Positions 16,620 to 24,453 of a stretch of 64,000 nt of DNA are shown here, in pieces. Under the pieces are notes generated by a model. It made no database searches and was not told the origin of the DNA. It was given only the letters and a program-made list of their open reading frames with translations. Each line of letters begins with the position of its first letter. The first letter of the stretch is position 1. The DNA is from UBA1479 sp040221095. GTDB taxonomy: Bacteria; Pseudomonadota; Alphaproteobacteria; Rhodospirillales; Casp-alpha2. The stretch is from NCBI GenBank assembly GCA_040221095.1, contig JAVJVP010000013.1:1-64000 (forward strand). Reading direction: 5' to 3'. Position numbers and translations under genes: made by a program.

Positions 16620-16646
16620 AGACGTGCAACTTCGGTTGCGCCGTCT
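16620..16646 (+). promoter_or_regulatory. UUCG-capped hairpin, possible antiterminator
   Basis: AGACG (16620-16624) can pair with CGTCT (16642-16646), enclosing GTGCAAC-TTCG-GTTGCGC (16624-16641). The CCGTCT bases used here are also the 5' arm of the terminator hairpin at 16641, so the two structures exclude each other. That is the layout of an attenuator. Confidence 0.4.
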
Positions 16647-16683
16647 GGGGGCTTGGTGCTCTTGCCCCCCGGACGGTTTTCTT
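16641..16683 (+). terminator. Rho-independent terminator, possibly conditional
   Basis: CCGTCTGGGGGC (16641-16652) pairs with GCCCCCCGGACGG (16664-16676) with one wobble and one bulge, then TTTTCTT follows. It lies 268 bp after the AMIN-like gene and 123 bp before the first DUF4402 gene, an odd place for a simple gene end. Confidence 0.65.
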
Positions 16684-16805
16684 GATGGGAAGGCCTTGGG
16701 CCAACATCCGCATGAACGCAATGGTCGCACGGCGGGCCAAAACCGCCGGTGATTGATTGTCGCGGATTACCTAGAAACGAAGACGACTTTGCGGAGTGAA
16801 TCTTG

Positions 16806-17300
16806 ATGACCATCACCATGAAAAAAGTATCTGTGCTCGGCGCCGTCATGGCCGCCGCGTTGTATGCGGGCCAGGCGCAGGCCGCCAATTCCGTTTCTGC
16901 CGGCGCCAGCGTTGAAATCGCGGCCCCGGTCTCCATCGTGCAGGACGCGGCCCTGGCCTTCGGTAACGTCGGCCCCAGCGCCGCTTCCGGTACGGTGACC
17001 GTCTCGGTCGCCGGCGCCAAAAGCGTCACGGGCGGCGTCAGCGACCTGGGCGGCTCGCCCGCAGCCGGCGCCTTCACGGTGACGGGTGCCAGCGGCGCGA
17101 CCTACAGCGTCACCATTCCGGGCACCGTCAGCCTGACCGGCCCGGGCTCGGCGATGACCGTGACCCTGACCGATCCCGGCGCCGGCACGCTTACGGGCGG
17201 CACCGATACGTTCAACGTGGGCGGCACGCTCGCGGTCGGCGCCAACCAGACCGCCGGCAGCTATTCGGGCACCTACACGGTCTCCGTCAACTATCAGTAA
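16806..17300 (+). CDS. DUF4402 fibre subunit 1 (probable major subunit)
   Basis: The 164-residue exported protein has a signal peptide ending AQAAN. The Gly/Ser/Thr-rich beta-sandwich body and final SGTYTVSVNYQ strand are typical of DUF4402 proteins, which occur with chaperone-usher genes and resemble pilins. Almost no charged residues occur in the mature part. The ATG at 16806 is supported by GGAG at 16793-16796. It is first in a row of three DUF4402 genes, a chaperone and an usher. The strong hairpin right after it suggests it is expressed most. Confidence 0.82.
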   Translation: MTITMKKVSVLGAVMAAALYAGQAQAANSVSAGASVEIAAPVSIVQDAALAFGNVGPSAASGTVTVSVAGAKSVTGGVSDLGGSPAAGAFTVTGASGATYSVTIPGTVSLTGPGSAMTVTLTDPGAGTLTGGTDTFNVGGTLAVGANQTAGSYSGTYTVSVNYQ

Positions 17301-17309
17301 CTCCGCAAC

Positions 17310-17344
17310 GCATGGTCCGGCGCCAATCCGGGGCCGGACCATGC
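17310..17344 (+). promoter_or_regulatory. Intercistronic 12-bp perfect stem-loop
   Basis: GCATGGTCCGGC (17310-17321) is exactly complementary to GCCGGACCATGC (17333-17344) around an 11-nt loop. No T-run follows, so it is more likely an mRNA processing or stabilising hairpin than a full terminator. It could make the upstream subunit more abundant than the downstream genes. Confidence 0.6.
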
Positions 17345-17393
17345 GCGCGCGATTACCGATTCCCGTTGATCCCGTGCCAGGTTGAAGGTCGTC

Positions 17394-17915
17394 ATGACCA
17401 AGCCACGCACCTTTATAAGTCGGTTGCGCGCGGCCGTTCTTCTGGCCGCCGCGTTCATTCTGTCCGCCCCGCTGATCGACGGTCTGGCGGCGGGGATCGT
17501 TCCCGGCTGGGGTCAGGCCCAGGCTCAGTCCATTAACATCACGGAACGCCGCACCATGCTGTTCGGCAAGGTCGCGACGTCCAGCATCCCCGGCACGGTC
17601 GTGATCTCACCGTCGGGCAACAAGTCCGTCACGGGCGGCGTCATCGATCTGGGCAAGAACCACCGCGAGGCCGAGTTCCGCATCACCGGACCGGACAACG
17701 CGCTGGTCATCGTGACCCTGCCGACCACGGCGACGGTCACCGGCGGCGGCGGCAGCGGCACCCTCAGCAATTTCACCATGAACCTGACCAACCCCATCGA
17801 CCTGGGGCGGCGCGGCCGCGTCGACATTTCCGTGGGCGCGACCCTCAGCCTGGGCACCAACCTGCCGGGTGCGGAGTACAGCGGCTCCTTCACCGTCTAT
17901 GTGGACCCGCAGTGA
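17394..17915 (+). CDS. DUF4402 fibre subunit 2
   Basis: The 173-residue exported protein has a signal peptide ending near QAQAQS. It shares with subunit 1 the KSVTGGV-DLG motif and the closing pattern GAEYSGSFTVYVDP, so the two are paralogues. It carries more charged residues than subunit 1. The ATG at 17394 follows GAAGG. It is likely a minor or tip/anchor subunit of the same fibre, by inference. Confidence 0.78.
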   Translation: MTKPRTFISRLRAAVLLAAAFILSAPLIDGLAAGIVPGWGQAQAQSINITERRTMLFGKVATSSIPGTVVISPSGNKSVTGGVIDLGKNHREAEFRITGPDNALVIVTLPTTATVTGGGGSGTLSNFTMNLTNPIDLGRRGRVDISVGATLSLGTNLPGAEYSGSFTVYVDPQ

Positions 17916-17992
17916 TGGGTGGGGGGATGCCGACGGTGTTTATGCTATGCTTCGCCGATGCGAGGCTTGGCTTGAATGGGCGTGACGACGTG

Positions 17993-18691
17993 ATGAAGGC
18001 GCTACCGACCCGGTCGCCCAGCGCGCGATGGGCCTTCGCCCCGGTCCTTGGGGTCTTGGCCGCCGCCGCCCTGGTTCAATCGATGCCTGCCGGCGGGGCC
18101 ATGGCGGGGCCGAAGGTGACGGCCAATGCAACGGTCCAGATCATCCGTCCCGCAGGGGTCATCGGGCTGCAGGAACTGTCGAACGCGCAAGGCTTTCTGG
18201 CCGCACCCGATGCCGCCGCCGCTGCTGCCGCCGACCCGCTGGCGCAGGCCGCCAGCCCGGCGCCGCGCGGTGCCGTGCGTCAGCCCTCCGGCGGCGCGCT
18301 GGCCGCGGCGATCGCCATTTCCGGCGCCCCCAACCAAAGCTTTTCCCTGACCTTGACGGATTCCCTGGTGGTGGTGACCGACACGGGCGAACTGGTGGTC
18401 ACCAATTTCGCCCATGACGCCGGGGCCAACCCGACCATCGGCAGCGACGGCGCCGCGCAGATCGCCATCGGCGCGACCTCGCAGAGCGGCTCGCCGGCAA
18501 CCCTGCAGCAGCTTACGACCAACGCGGGCGGCCCGGCCCCGGACGCCGGCGCCGCCGCCGATCCCAACATCGTCGCCGTGACCGTTCAGACCGCCGAGGG
18601 GCCGCAGGTCATCCAGATTCAACGTCCGGACAACTTCGGTCCGACCATTTTCGGGGAAAAGTTTTTCACCGTTATGGTTTCCTATAACTGA
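17993..18691 (+). CDS. DUF4402-like fibre subunit 3, divergent
   Basis: The 232-residue exported protein has a signal peptide up to GGAMAGP. It keeps the DUF4402 N-terminal strand (VTANATVQIIRPAG) and the C-terminal strand (EKFFTVMVSYN). Between them lie long Ala/Pro/Gly-rich insertions (about residues 55-85 and 180-200), making it larger than its two paralogues. The ATG at 17993 is chosen for the signal peptide; an in-frame ATG at 17915, overlapping the previous stop, is possible. It may be an adhesin or tip-like subunit. Confidence 0.65.
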   Translation: MKALPTRSPSARWAFAPVLGVLAAAALVQSMPAGGAMAGPKVTANATVQIIRPAGVIGLQELSNAQGFLAAPDAAAAAAADPLAQAASPAPRGAVRQPSGGALAAAIAISGAPNQSFSLTLTDSLVVVTDTGELVVTNFAHDAGANPTIGSDGAAQIAIGATSQSGSPATLQQLTTNAGGPAPDAGAAADPNIVAVTVQTAEGPQVIQIQRPDNFGPTIFGEKFFTVMVSYN

Positions 18692-18757
18692 ATGTTCGGA
18701 TAAACCATGAACACACGCGACGCGTTAAACAAAACAAGGGTTTAGGGGAGTGTCGGA

Positions 18758-19606
18758 ATGCGTCCAACCAGATTGACCGCGGGGATCGCCCTGCTGCTTA
18801 TGATCGCCGGATTGGCGGGTCATGCCCGCCCCGCGGCGGCGCAGGGATTTGGCGACCTTGTCGTGTCGCCGACCCGTGTCGAACTCGAAGGCCGGAACCG
18901 GTCCGCCACGGTCACGCTGACCAACCGGGGATCCGAAACCGCGCTTTTCCGCATTTCCCTGATCGCCATGGAAATGGATGAAAAGGGCAGCCTCAAGGCC
19001 GTTGACCAACCGCCGGCCGGGATGAAGACGGCGGAGGAGCTGGTTCGGTATGCGCCGCGCCAGGTCGATATCCCGCCGGGCGGCACGCAGACGGTACGCC
19101 TGATCCTGCGCAAGCCGACGGATCTGGCTTCGGGCGAATACCGCTCGCACATGTTCTTCCGCGCCGTTCCGCCCGAAGACGCCGGACGCGCCATCGACGA
19201 GAAAAGCGGCCAGGGCGGGATTTCCGTGAAGCTGACGCCGATCTTCGGGATCACCATCCCGGTCATCGTCCGTCATGGGGATCTGGACCTCAAGGTGGCG
19301 ATGTCGGATTTCGCCGTGGTCCCGGACAAGGACAAGAAGAAACTGACCTTCAAGCTGACGCGCGCGGGTGAAAAGTCCGCTTACGGCGACATCAAGGTCG
19401 AATACGTGCCGGCCGGCGGCGGCGCGCCGGTGGTCGTCGGCGAGGTCACCCGTCTTGCGGTGTTCACGCCGAACACGGACAGAACGGTGGAGGTGCCGAT
19501 TGTCGTGCCTCCGGGAACCACCCTGGGCAAAGGGATGTTGAAGGTCCTCTATCGTCAAGTGGACGGAGACACGACACTGGCCTCGGGTGAAGTCACGTTG
19601 CCATAA
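18758..19606 (+). CDS. Periplasmic fimbrial-type chaperone
   Basis: The 282-residue protein has a signal peptide ending AAAQG and an immunoglobulin-like PapD-type N-terminal domain: LVVSPTRVELEGRNR, TLTNRG and the G1-strand-like VRLILRKP. A second beta domain follows. Such chaperones cap subunits by donor-strand complementation until the usher takes them. The ATG at 18758 follows GGGGAG. Its end overlaps the usher start by 20 bp, so the two are coupled. Confidence 0.82.
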   Translation: MRPTRLTAGIALLLMIAGLAGHARPAAAQGFGDLVVSPTRVELEGRNRSATVTLTNRGSETALFRISLIAMEMDEKGSLKAVDQPPAGMKTAEELVRYAPRQVDIPPGGTQTVRLILRKPTDLASGEYRSHMFFRAVPPEDAGRAIDEKSGQGGISVKLTPIFGITIPVIVRHGDLDLKVAMSDFAVVPDKDKKKLTFKLTRAGEKSAYGDIKVEYVPAGGGAPVVVGEVTRLAVFTPNTDRTVEVPIVVPPGTTLGKGMLKVLYRQVDGDTTLASGEVTLP

Positions 19607-22529
19607 CCAAGACGACGGGCCCCCGCCGGGGGTGCCGCCAGGTCCCGGAAACGGGGCGGAACGGCACGATGGAACCGCCGCCGGATATTTTCCGCCCGGC
19701 GCCTCCGTTGCGGTTTGCGGCCTGCTGTCCCGACGCCGGGGAATCTGGGCGGCGTTTCTGTTCGTCTGGGCTGCGGTCTGCCTGACCGCCGGGGCGGCCT
19801 GGGCGCAAAGCGGCGACAACCGCCACCAGCTTAATCTGCGCGAACCCCTGATCCTCGAACTGCGTCTCGGCGGCCTGCGTCTCAGCGACGGGTTTCCGGC
19901 GTTCCTGTCCGGCTCGTCCCTGGAACTGCCTCTGGGCGATCTCGCCCGGGCCCTCGATTTTCCCATCACCGCCGATGCCCAGGCGGGGATCGCCGGCGGC
20001 TGGTTCCTTGCGGAAAACCGCCTGTTCTCCCTGTCCCTGGGCCGCCGGGAAGTGACCATCGAAGGCAAGTCGCGGACCTTCGATCCGGCCCTGGTGCATG
20101 CCGCCGACGGCGACATCTATGTCGACGTGCGCCTGTTGTCGCAGTGGTTCCCGATCGACATCGCCTTCGACCTGCCCAACCTGACCGCGACCCTGACCTC
20201 GCGCGAACCGCTGCCCATCGAATCCCGGCTGGCGCGGGAAGAGGCGCGTGACCGCGCCCTGCGTCAGCGCGGCCCGGACCGCGATTATCCCAGGGAAGAG
20301 CAGGCCCCCGGGCTGATCTCGGTGCCCCGCGCCGACCTTTACGTCCAGGGCCTGCGGGGCACCAACGGATCGCAGGCCAAGCGCTACGGCTATTCCTACA
20401 ACCTGACCGGCGCAGCCGACGTCGCCGGCACCAGCGCCAGCGTGTTCGTCAGCGGCCAGAACGGTCAGGCCATATCCGACATCCGCACGGCCTTCGAGCG
20501 CACGGACCTGGACGGCCGCCTGGGTGAAAGCCTGCTGGGCGACCTGGGCGCCACGCAAATCAGGGGCGGCGACATCTACACCCCGCAGTTCGCCCTGACC
20601 ACGCGCAGCCAGGTCGCCAACGGTGCTACGATCACCAATTTTCCCGTCGGCGGCACGCCCGACGAATTCGACCGCATCACCCTGACGGGCGATCTGCCGC
20701 TGGGCTGGGAGATGGAAATCTACCGCAACGAAACCCTGATCGACTTCGCCGAGGCGCGGTCCGACGGGCGTTATGAATTCACCGACGTGCCGCTGCTGTT
20801 CGGGGTCAACGTGGTGCGCCTGGTGTTCTACGGGCCGCAGGGCCAGGTCCGCGAGGAGAGCCGCCAGATCCGTGTCGGTCTGGACCAGATCAAGCCGGGC
20901 GAGGTCAAATACGAGATTTCCGCCGGCCTGCACGACGACCGCCTGATCGCCAACCAGCGGGTTTCGGGCACGGACAGCCGGCGCGACCAGGCGCGGGTGC
21001 TGGCGCGGGTGCAGACGGGGATCAGCAAGAACCTGTCGCTCGGCGGCAGCATCGTCGCCATCCCGCGCGACGACGGCGGCCGCGACACCTATGTCGGCAC
21101 GACCCTGGCGACCTCGTTCGGCAACCTGTTCGGCAAGGTCGATCTGGTCAACCAGCAGGAAGGCGGCTGGGCCACGCGGATGATCGCGCAGACCTCGGTC
21201 CTCGGCTTTTCGACCATTCTGGAACACAACATCACCAAGAACTTCGTCAGCGAGCAGTTCACGGGCACGGGGGATGGAAAGCTCAATTCCTCGACCACGA
21301 TGCGCATCGACGGCGCGATCGCGGTGTTCGACCTGCCGCAGATGCCGGTCAGCCTGACCCTGGATCACGACCGCTTCGTCAACGGCGACAAGACGACCAC
21401 CCTGTCCAACCGGGTGACCGTGCCGATCGGCCGCCTGTCGGTGACCCATACCTTCGATTATTCGCGGACCAAGACATCGACGGGCGTGAGCAAGTCGGGG
21501 TCGGGCACCTTCCTTCTGGGTGGGCGGGTCGGCGACGTGCGCCTGCGCGGGACGGTCGGCTACAAGGTGCTGCCGGAAACGGATTACGGGACCATGACCG
21601 TGACGGCGGACAAGCGGATTTCCAAGGACCTGGAAATCAGTCTCGGGCTCGAACGCTCGGCCCCGCCGAACATCGTCAATTCCGTGTCCTTCGGGCTCAA
21701 CAGGCTGACCGAATGGTCGGCCTGGGGTCTGGATCTGGAGTATTCCGACGACGCCGTGTTCCAGGCCCGGGTCAACATGGCCATGTCGTTCGGCGTCAAT
21801 CCCGCGACGGGCCGGCCGCGGGTCTCCGCCGACCGTATCGCCACCCAGGGGGCATTGATGAGCCGCGTGTTCCTCGACCACAACGGCAACGGCGTGTTCG
21901 ATGACGGCGATAAGCCCATGGAAGGCGTGCGGCTGGAAATCGACCGCGGCATTCAGCGCAACAAGACCGATGCCGAGGGCTTCATCTATATCCCCTCGGT
22001 CACGCCCAACCGTAATCTGGTGGTCAAGCTCGACCCCGACAGCCTGGGCGATCCGTTCCTCGTGCCGTCGAAAAAGGGGGTGTCGATCGTGGCCCATCCG
22101 GGCGGCACGGCGCGGGTCGACTTTCCCGTAGTCACGACGGGCGAAATCGACGGCACCGTGTTCAAGGTCGAGGGCACCAAGGTGTTTCCCGTGTCCGGGG
22201 CCGAGGTTCAGATGCTCGATGCCGAGGGTAACGTGGTGCGCGAACTGCGCTCCGCCTTCGACGGCTTCTACCTGATGGAATTCGTGCCTCCCGGCGCCTA
22301 CAGCCTGCGCATCAACCCGGACCAGCTGGCCAAGCTGGGCCTGGTGACCGAGGGCGTGCGCCGGGCGACGATCGGCGGCGACGGCGCGGTGATCGGCGGC
22401 CAGGACTTCGTGCTGCGGCCCGCCGGCACCGATGCGCCCGCCCCCGCGCCTGCCCCCGATCCGGCGGACCATGCGCCGCCGCCGGCGGCGGTGCCGGTCG
22501 TTCCGGTCACGCCCGCGCCGCCGCAATAG
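19587..22529 (+). CDS. Usher-like outer-membrane fibre assembly protein
   Basis: The 980-residue protein starts at a GTG inside the chaperone gene; the signal sequence is late (about residues 50-73), so a start nearer to it is possible. An N-terminal soluble domain leads into a long beta-strand region with the usher-type stretch VPLLFGVNVVRLVFYGPQGQV, expected to form an outer-membrane barrel. After it come two Ig/Cna-B or carboxypeptidase-regulatory-like domains: an SdrD-like DHNGNGVFDDGDKPMEGV with EF-hand-like Asp spacing, and YLMEFVPPGAYSLRI. A Pro/Ala tail ends it. It is the assembly platform for the DUF4402 fibres. Confidence 0.8.
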   Translation: MKSRCHNQDDGPPPGVPPGPGNGAERHDGTAAGYFPPGASVAVCGLLSRRRGIWAAFLFVWAAVCLTAGAAWAQSGDNRHQLNLREPLILELRLGGLRLSDGFPAFLSGSSLELPLGDLARALDFPITADAQAGIAGGWFLAENRLFSLSLGRREVTIEGKSRTFDPALVHAADGDIYVDVRLLSQWFPIDIAFDLPNLTATLTSREPLPIESRLAREEARDRALRQRGPDRDYPREEQAPGLISVPRADLYVQGLRGTNGSQAKRYGYSYNLTGAADVAGTSASVFVSGQNGQAISDIRTAFERTDLDGRLGESLLGDLGATQIRGGDIYTPQFALTTRSQVANGATITNFPVGGTPDEFDRITLTGDLPLGWEMEIYRNETLIDFAEARSDGRYEFTDVPLLFGVNVVRLVFYGPQGQVREESRQIRVGLDQIKPGEVKYEISAGLHDDRLIANQRVSGTDSRRDQARVLARVQTGISKNLSLGGSIVAIPRDDGGRDTYVGTTLATSFGNLFGKVDLVNQQEGGWATRMIAQTSVLGFSTILEHNITKNFVSEQFTGTGDGKLNSSTTMRIDGAIAVFDLPQMPVSLTLDHDRFVNGDKTTTLSNRVTVPIGRLSVTHTFDYSRTKTSTGVSKSGSGTFLLGGRVGDVRLRGTVGYKVLPETDYGTMTVTADKRISKDLEISLGLERSAPPNIVNSVSFGLNRLTEWSAWGLDLEYSDDAVFQARVNMAMSFGVNPATGRPRVSADRIATQGALMSRVFLDHNGNGVFDDGDKPMEGVRLEIDRGIQRNKTDAEGFIYIPSVTPNRNLVVKLDPDSLGDPFLVPSKKGVSIVAHPGGTARVDFPVVTTGEIDGTVFKVEGTKVFPVSGAEVQMLDAEGNVVRELRSAFDGFYLMEFVPPGAYSLRINPDQLAKLGLVTEGVRRATIGGDGAVIGGQDFVLRPAGTDAPAPAPAPDPADHAPPPAAVPVVPVTPAPPQ

Positions 22530-22599
22530 CCCCGCCGGCCTGCTTCGGTCACATGGGGGGTTGGCAGGCTTCGCCCGCTGGGTTTAAGTGACGAGACAC

Positions 22600-22618
22600 G
22601 CCGCCCGCAACGGGCGGC
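22600..22618. other. GC-rich hairpin after the usher gene
   Basis: GCCGCCCG and CGGGCGGC flank a 3-nt loop. There is no T-run, so it may slow transcription or be a factor-dependent end for the fibre operon rather than an intrinsic terminator. Confidence 0.35.
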
Positions 22619-22649
22619 CTTCAAGAAACGACTAAACGGGAGCCCCTCC

Positions 22650-23312
22650 ATGGCCATCCAACGCCACAACGTGACCTTCGACCGCCTGTCCGACGACGTG
22701 CTTGCCCAATGGCGCGCCATTCCGCCCGCCATCGTGTCCGACATGATGAACCGGACCCAATGCATGGCAGGGCGCATCAAGCCGGTGAAGAAGGGCATGA
22801 CGGTCTGCGGCCAGGCGCGCACGGTGACCTGCATGGTCGGCGACAATTCGGCGGCCCATTACGCCATCGGCCTGCTCAACCCGGGCGAGATCCTGGTCAT
22901 CGACGCCGGCGGCTACGCCGACGTGGCGGTCTGGGGCGGCATCATGACCCACGGCGCCGTCGCCAAAAAGGCGGGCGGCGTGGTCATCGACGGCGCCATG
23001 CGCGACGTCGCCGAAATCGCCGAGATGGGCCTGTCCGCGTTCTGCGCCGCCCATGTCCCCCAGGGCCCGCACAAGGGCTTCGGCGGCGTCATCGACGGTA
23101 CCATTTCCTGCGGCGGGGCGGCGGTGTCGCCGGGCGACATCGTGATCGGCGACGACGACGGCGTGGCCGTGGTGCCGCTGGCCCGCGCCACGGAACTGCT
23201 CGCCGCCTCGATCCAGAAGATCGCCGACGAGGACGCGACCATCGCCCGCATCCAGGCCGGCGAGACCACGGCCCAGATGATGGGCCTGCCGGAACCGGAA
23301 CTTCTGCCCTAA
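22650..23312 (+). CDS. RraA-like protein (HMG/CHA aldolase superfamily)
   Basis: The 220-residue protein has the RraA-fold core IDAGGYADVAVWGG ... GVVIDGAMRDVAEI, with the Arg-Asp pair that binds a divalent metal and oxaloacetate-like substrates. The family includes 4-hydroxy-4-methyl-2-oxoglutarate aldolase/oxaloacetate decarboxylase and the RNase E regulator RraA; the metabolic role is more likely here given the neighbours. The ATG follows CGGGAG. It is first of three closely spaced genes with the PLP enzyme and aminopeptidase. Confidence 0.83.
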   Translation: MAIQRHNVTFDRLSDDVLAQWRAIPPAIVSDMMNRTQCMAGRIKPVKKGMTVCGQARTVTCMVGDNSAAHYAIGLLNPGEILVIDAGGYADVAVWGGIMTHGAVAKKAGGVVIDGAMRDVAEIAEMGLSAFCAAHVPQGPHKGFGGVIDGTISCGGAAVSPGDIVIGDDDGVAVVPLARATELLAASIQKIADEDATIARIQAGETTAQMMGLPEPELLP

Positions 23313-23347
23313 TCCCTGACGCCCCCACTTCAAGGACGCCCGCCGCC

Positions 23348-24433
23348 ATGACCGCTCCCGCCCCGCCGTCCGTCGATACCGTGCGGATCGGCAATGCCGA
23401 GTTCCCGCGCCGCCGGCTGATTTCCGGCACACCGCCGCTGGAACGGCTGGGCAACCTGTCCGGCCAGAACGGCCGGGCGCCGATCCTGGTCAAGCGTGAC
23501 GACCTGACGGGCCTGGGGCTCGGCGGCAACAAGGTGCGCAAGCTGGAATTCTATACGGGCCAGGCCCTGGCCCAGGGCTGCGACACCCTGATCATCACCG
23601 GCGCCGTGCAATCCAACTACGTGCGGGTCACGGCGGCGGCGGCCTGCGCCGCCGGCCTGGATTGTCACATCCAATTGGAAGACCGCGTCGCCGGCATGGA
23701 CGCGGGCTACCGCACGGGCGGCAACGTGCTGCTCGACCGCCTGTACGGCGCCACCCTGCACCACCTGCCGGCCGAGGCGACGGAGGTCGACGCCGACACG
23801 GGCCTCGACGCCATCGCCGACGGCCTGCGGGCGGAAGGCCGCAAGCCCTACGTCATTCATCTGGGGGCGGCGTTCGAGCCGCGGGGTGCGCTCGGCTACA
23901 TCCTGGCGGCCCGGGAAATTCTCGACCAGATCGCCCAGGCCGGGGTCACGGTGACCCAGGTCGTCACCGCGTCGGGCAGCGGGCAGACCCATTCGGGGCT
24001 TCTGACCGGGTTGCGCCTGGCGGGCTCGACCCTGCCGGTGACCGGCGTCTGCGTGCGCCGCGACGCGGTGCAGCAGCAGGCCCGCATCACCCAGGTCTGC
24101 GCCAATCTGGGAAAACTGATCGGCCGCCCGGACCTGGTGGGGCCGGACGACATCGTCGTCACGGACCGCTTCCTCGGCCCCGGCTACGGCAAGAATTCCC
24201 CGGAAACCTGGGGCGCCTTCCTGGCCGCCGCGCGCCAGGAGGGCCTCCTGCTCGATCCCGTCTATACCTCGAAATCCTTCGCCGGCGCCCTGGCCCTGGC
24301 CGATGACCGTGACGCTACGGCGGGCGGTGCGGTACTCTATCTTCACACCGGCGGTCTGCCGGCCCTGTTCGCCTATGAGGCGGCCATCGACCAGGCCCTC
24401 GCCGCCGCCGGCCCGCAACCGCAACCAGGATAA
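23348..24433 (+). CDS. PLP-dependent D-cysteine desulfhydrase/ACC deaminase family enzyme
   Basis: The 361-residue fold-type II PLP enzyme has LGGNKVRKLEF with the PLP-binding Lys, AVQSNYVRVTAAAA, and the phosphate loop ASGSGQTHSGLLTGL. Relatives release ammonia from D-cysteine, D-amino acids or 1-aminocyclopropane-1-carboxylate. The ATG at 23348 sits 36 bp after the RraA-like gene with AAGGA upstream. Substrate assignment is not possible from sequence. Confidence 0.83.
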   Translation: MTAPAPPSVDTVRIGNAEFPRRRLISGTPPLERLGNLSGQNGRAPILVKRDDLTGLGLGGNKVRKLEFYTGQALAQGCDTLIITGAVQSNYVRVTAAAACAAGLDCHIQLEDRVAGMDAGYRTGGNVLLDRLYGATLHHLPAEATEVDADTGLDAIADGLRAEGRKPYVIHLGAAFEPRGALGYILAAREILDQIAQAGVTVTQVVTASGSGQTHSGLLTGLRLAGSTLPVTGVCVRRDAVQQQARITQVCANLGKLIGRPDLVGPDDIVVTDRFLGPGYGKNSPETWGAFLAAARQEGLLLDPVYTSKSFAGALALADDRDATAGGAVLYLHTGGLPALFAYEAAIDQALAAAGPQPQPG

Positions 24434-24453
24434 TGACCCCTTAGGGAAAGACC

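Larger units (their letters stand above)
16374..16805 (+). other. 432-bp leader region before the fibre cluster
   Basis: No gene is supported. The 3' part contains a UUCG-capped hairpin followed by a terminator-like hairpin (next entries). The last 120 bp before the DUF4402 start at 16806 include the GGAG ribosome site at 16793. The region could be a long 5' leader, or could encode a small RNA ending at 16683. Confidence 0.5.

Noticed and set aside
16574..16756. 60-codon ORF in the leader before the fibre cluster
   Set aside because: No ribosome site and no recognisable protein; it runs through the terminator hairpin.
19593..22526. 977-codon open frame opposite the usher gene
   Set aside because: It is a high-GC shadow of the plus-strand gene: Arg/Gly/His/Asp-rich, no domain, no ribosome site. 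The plus strand has recognisable usher features.
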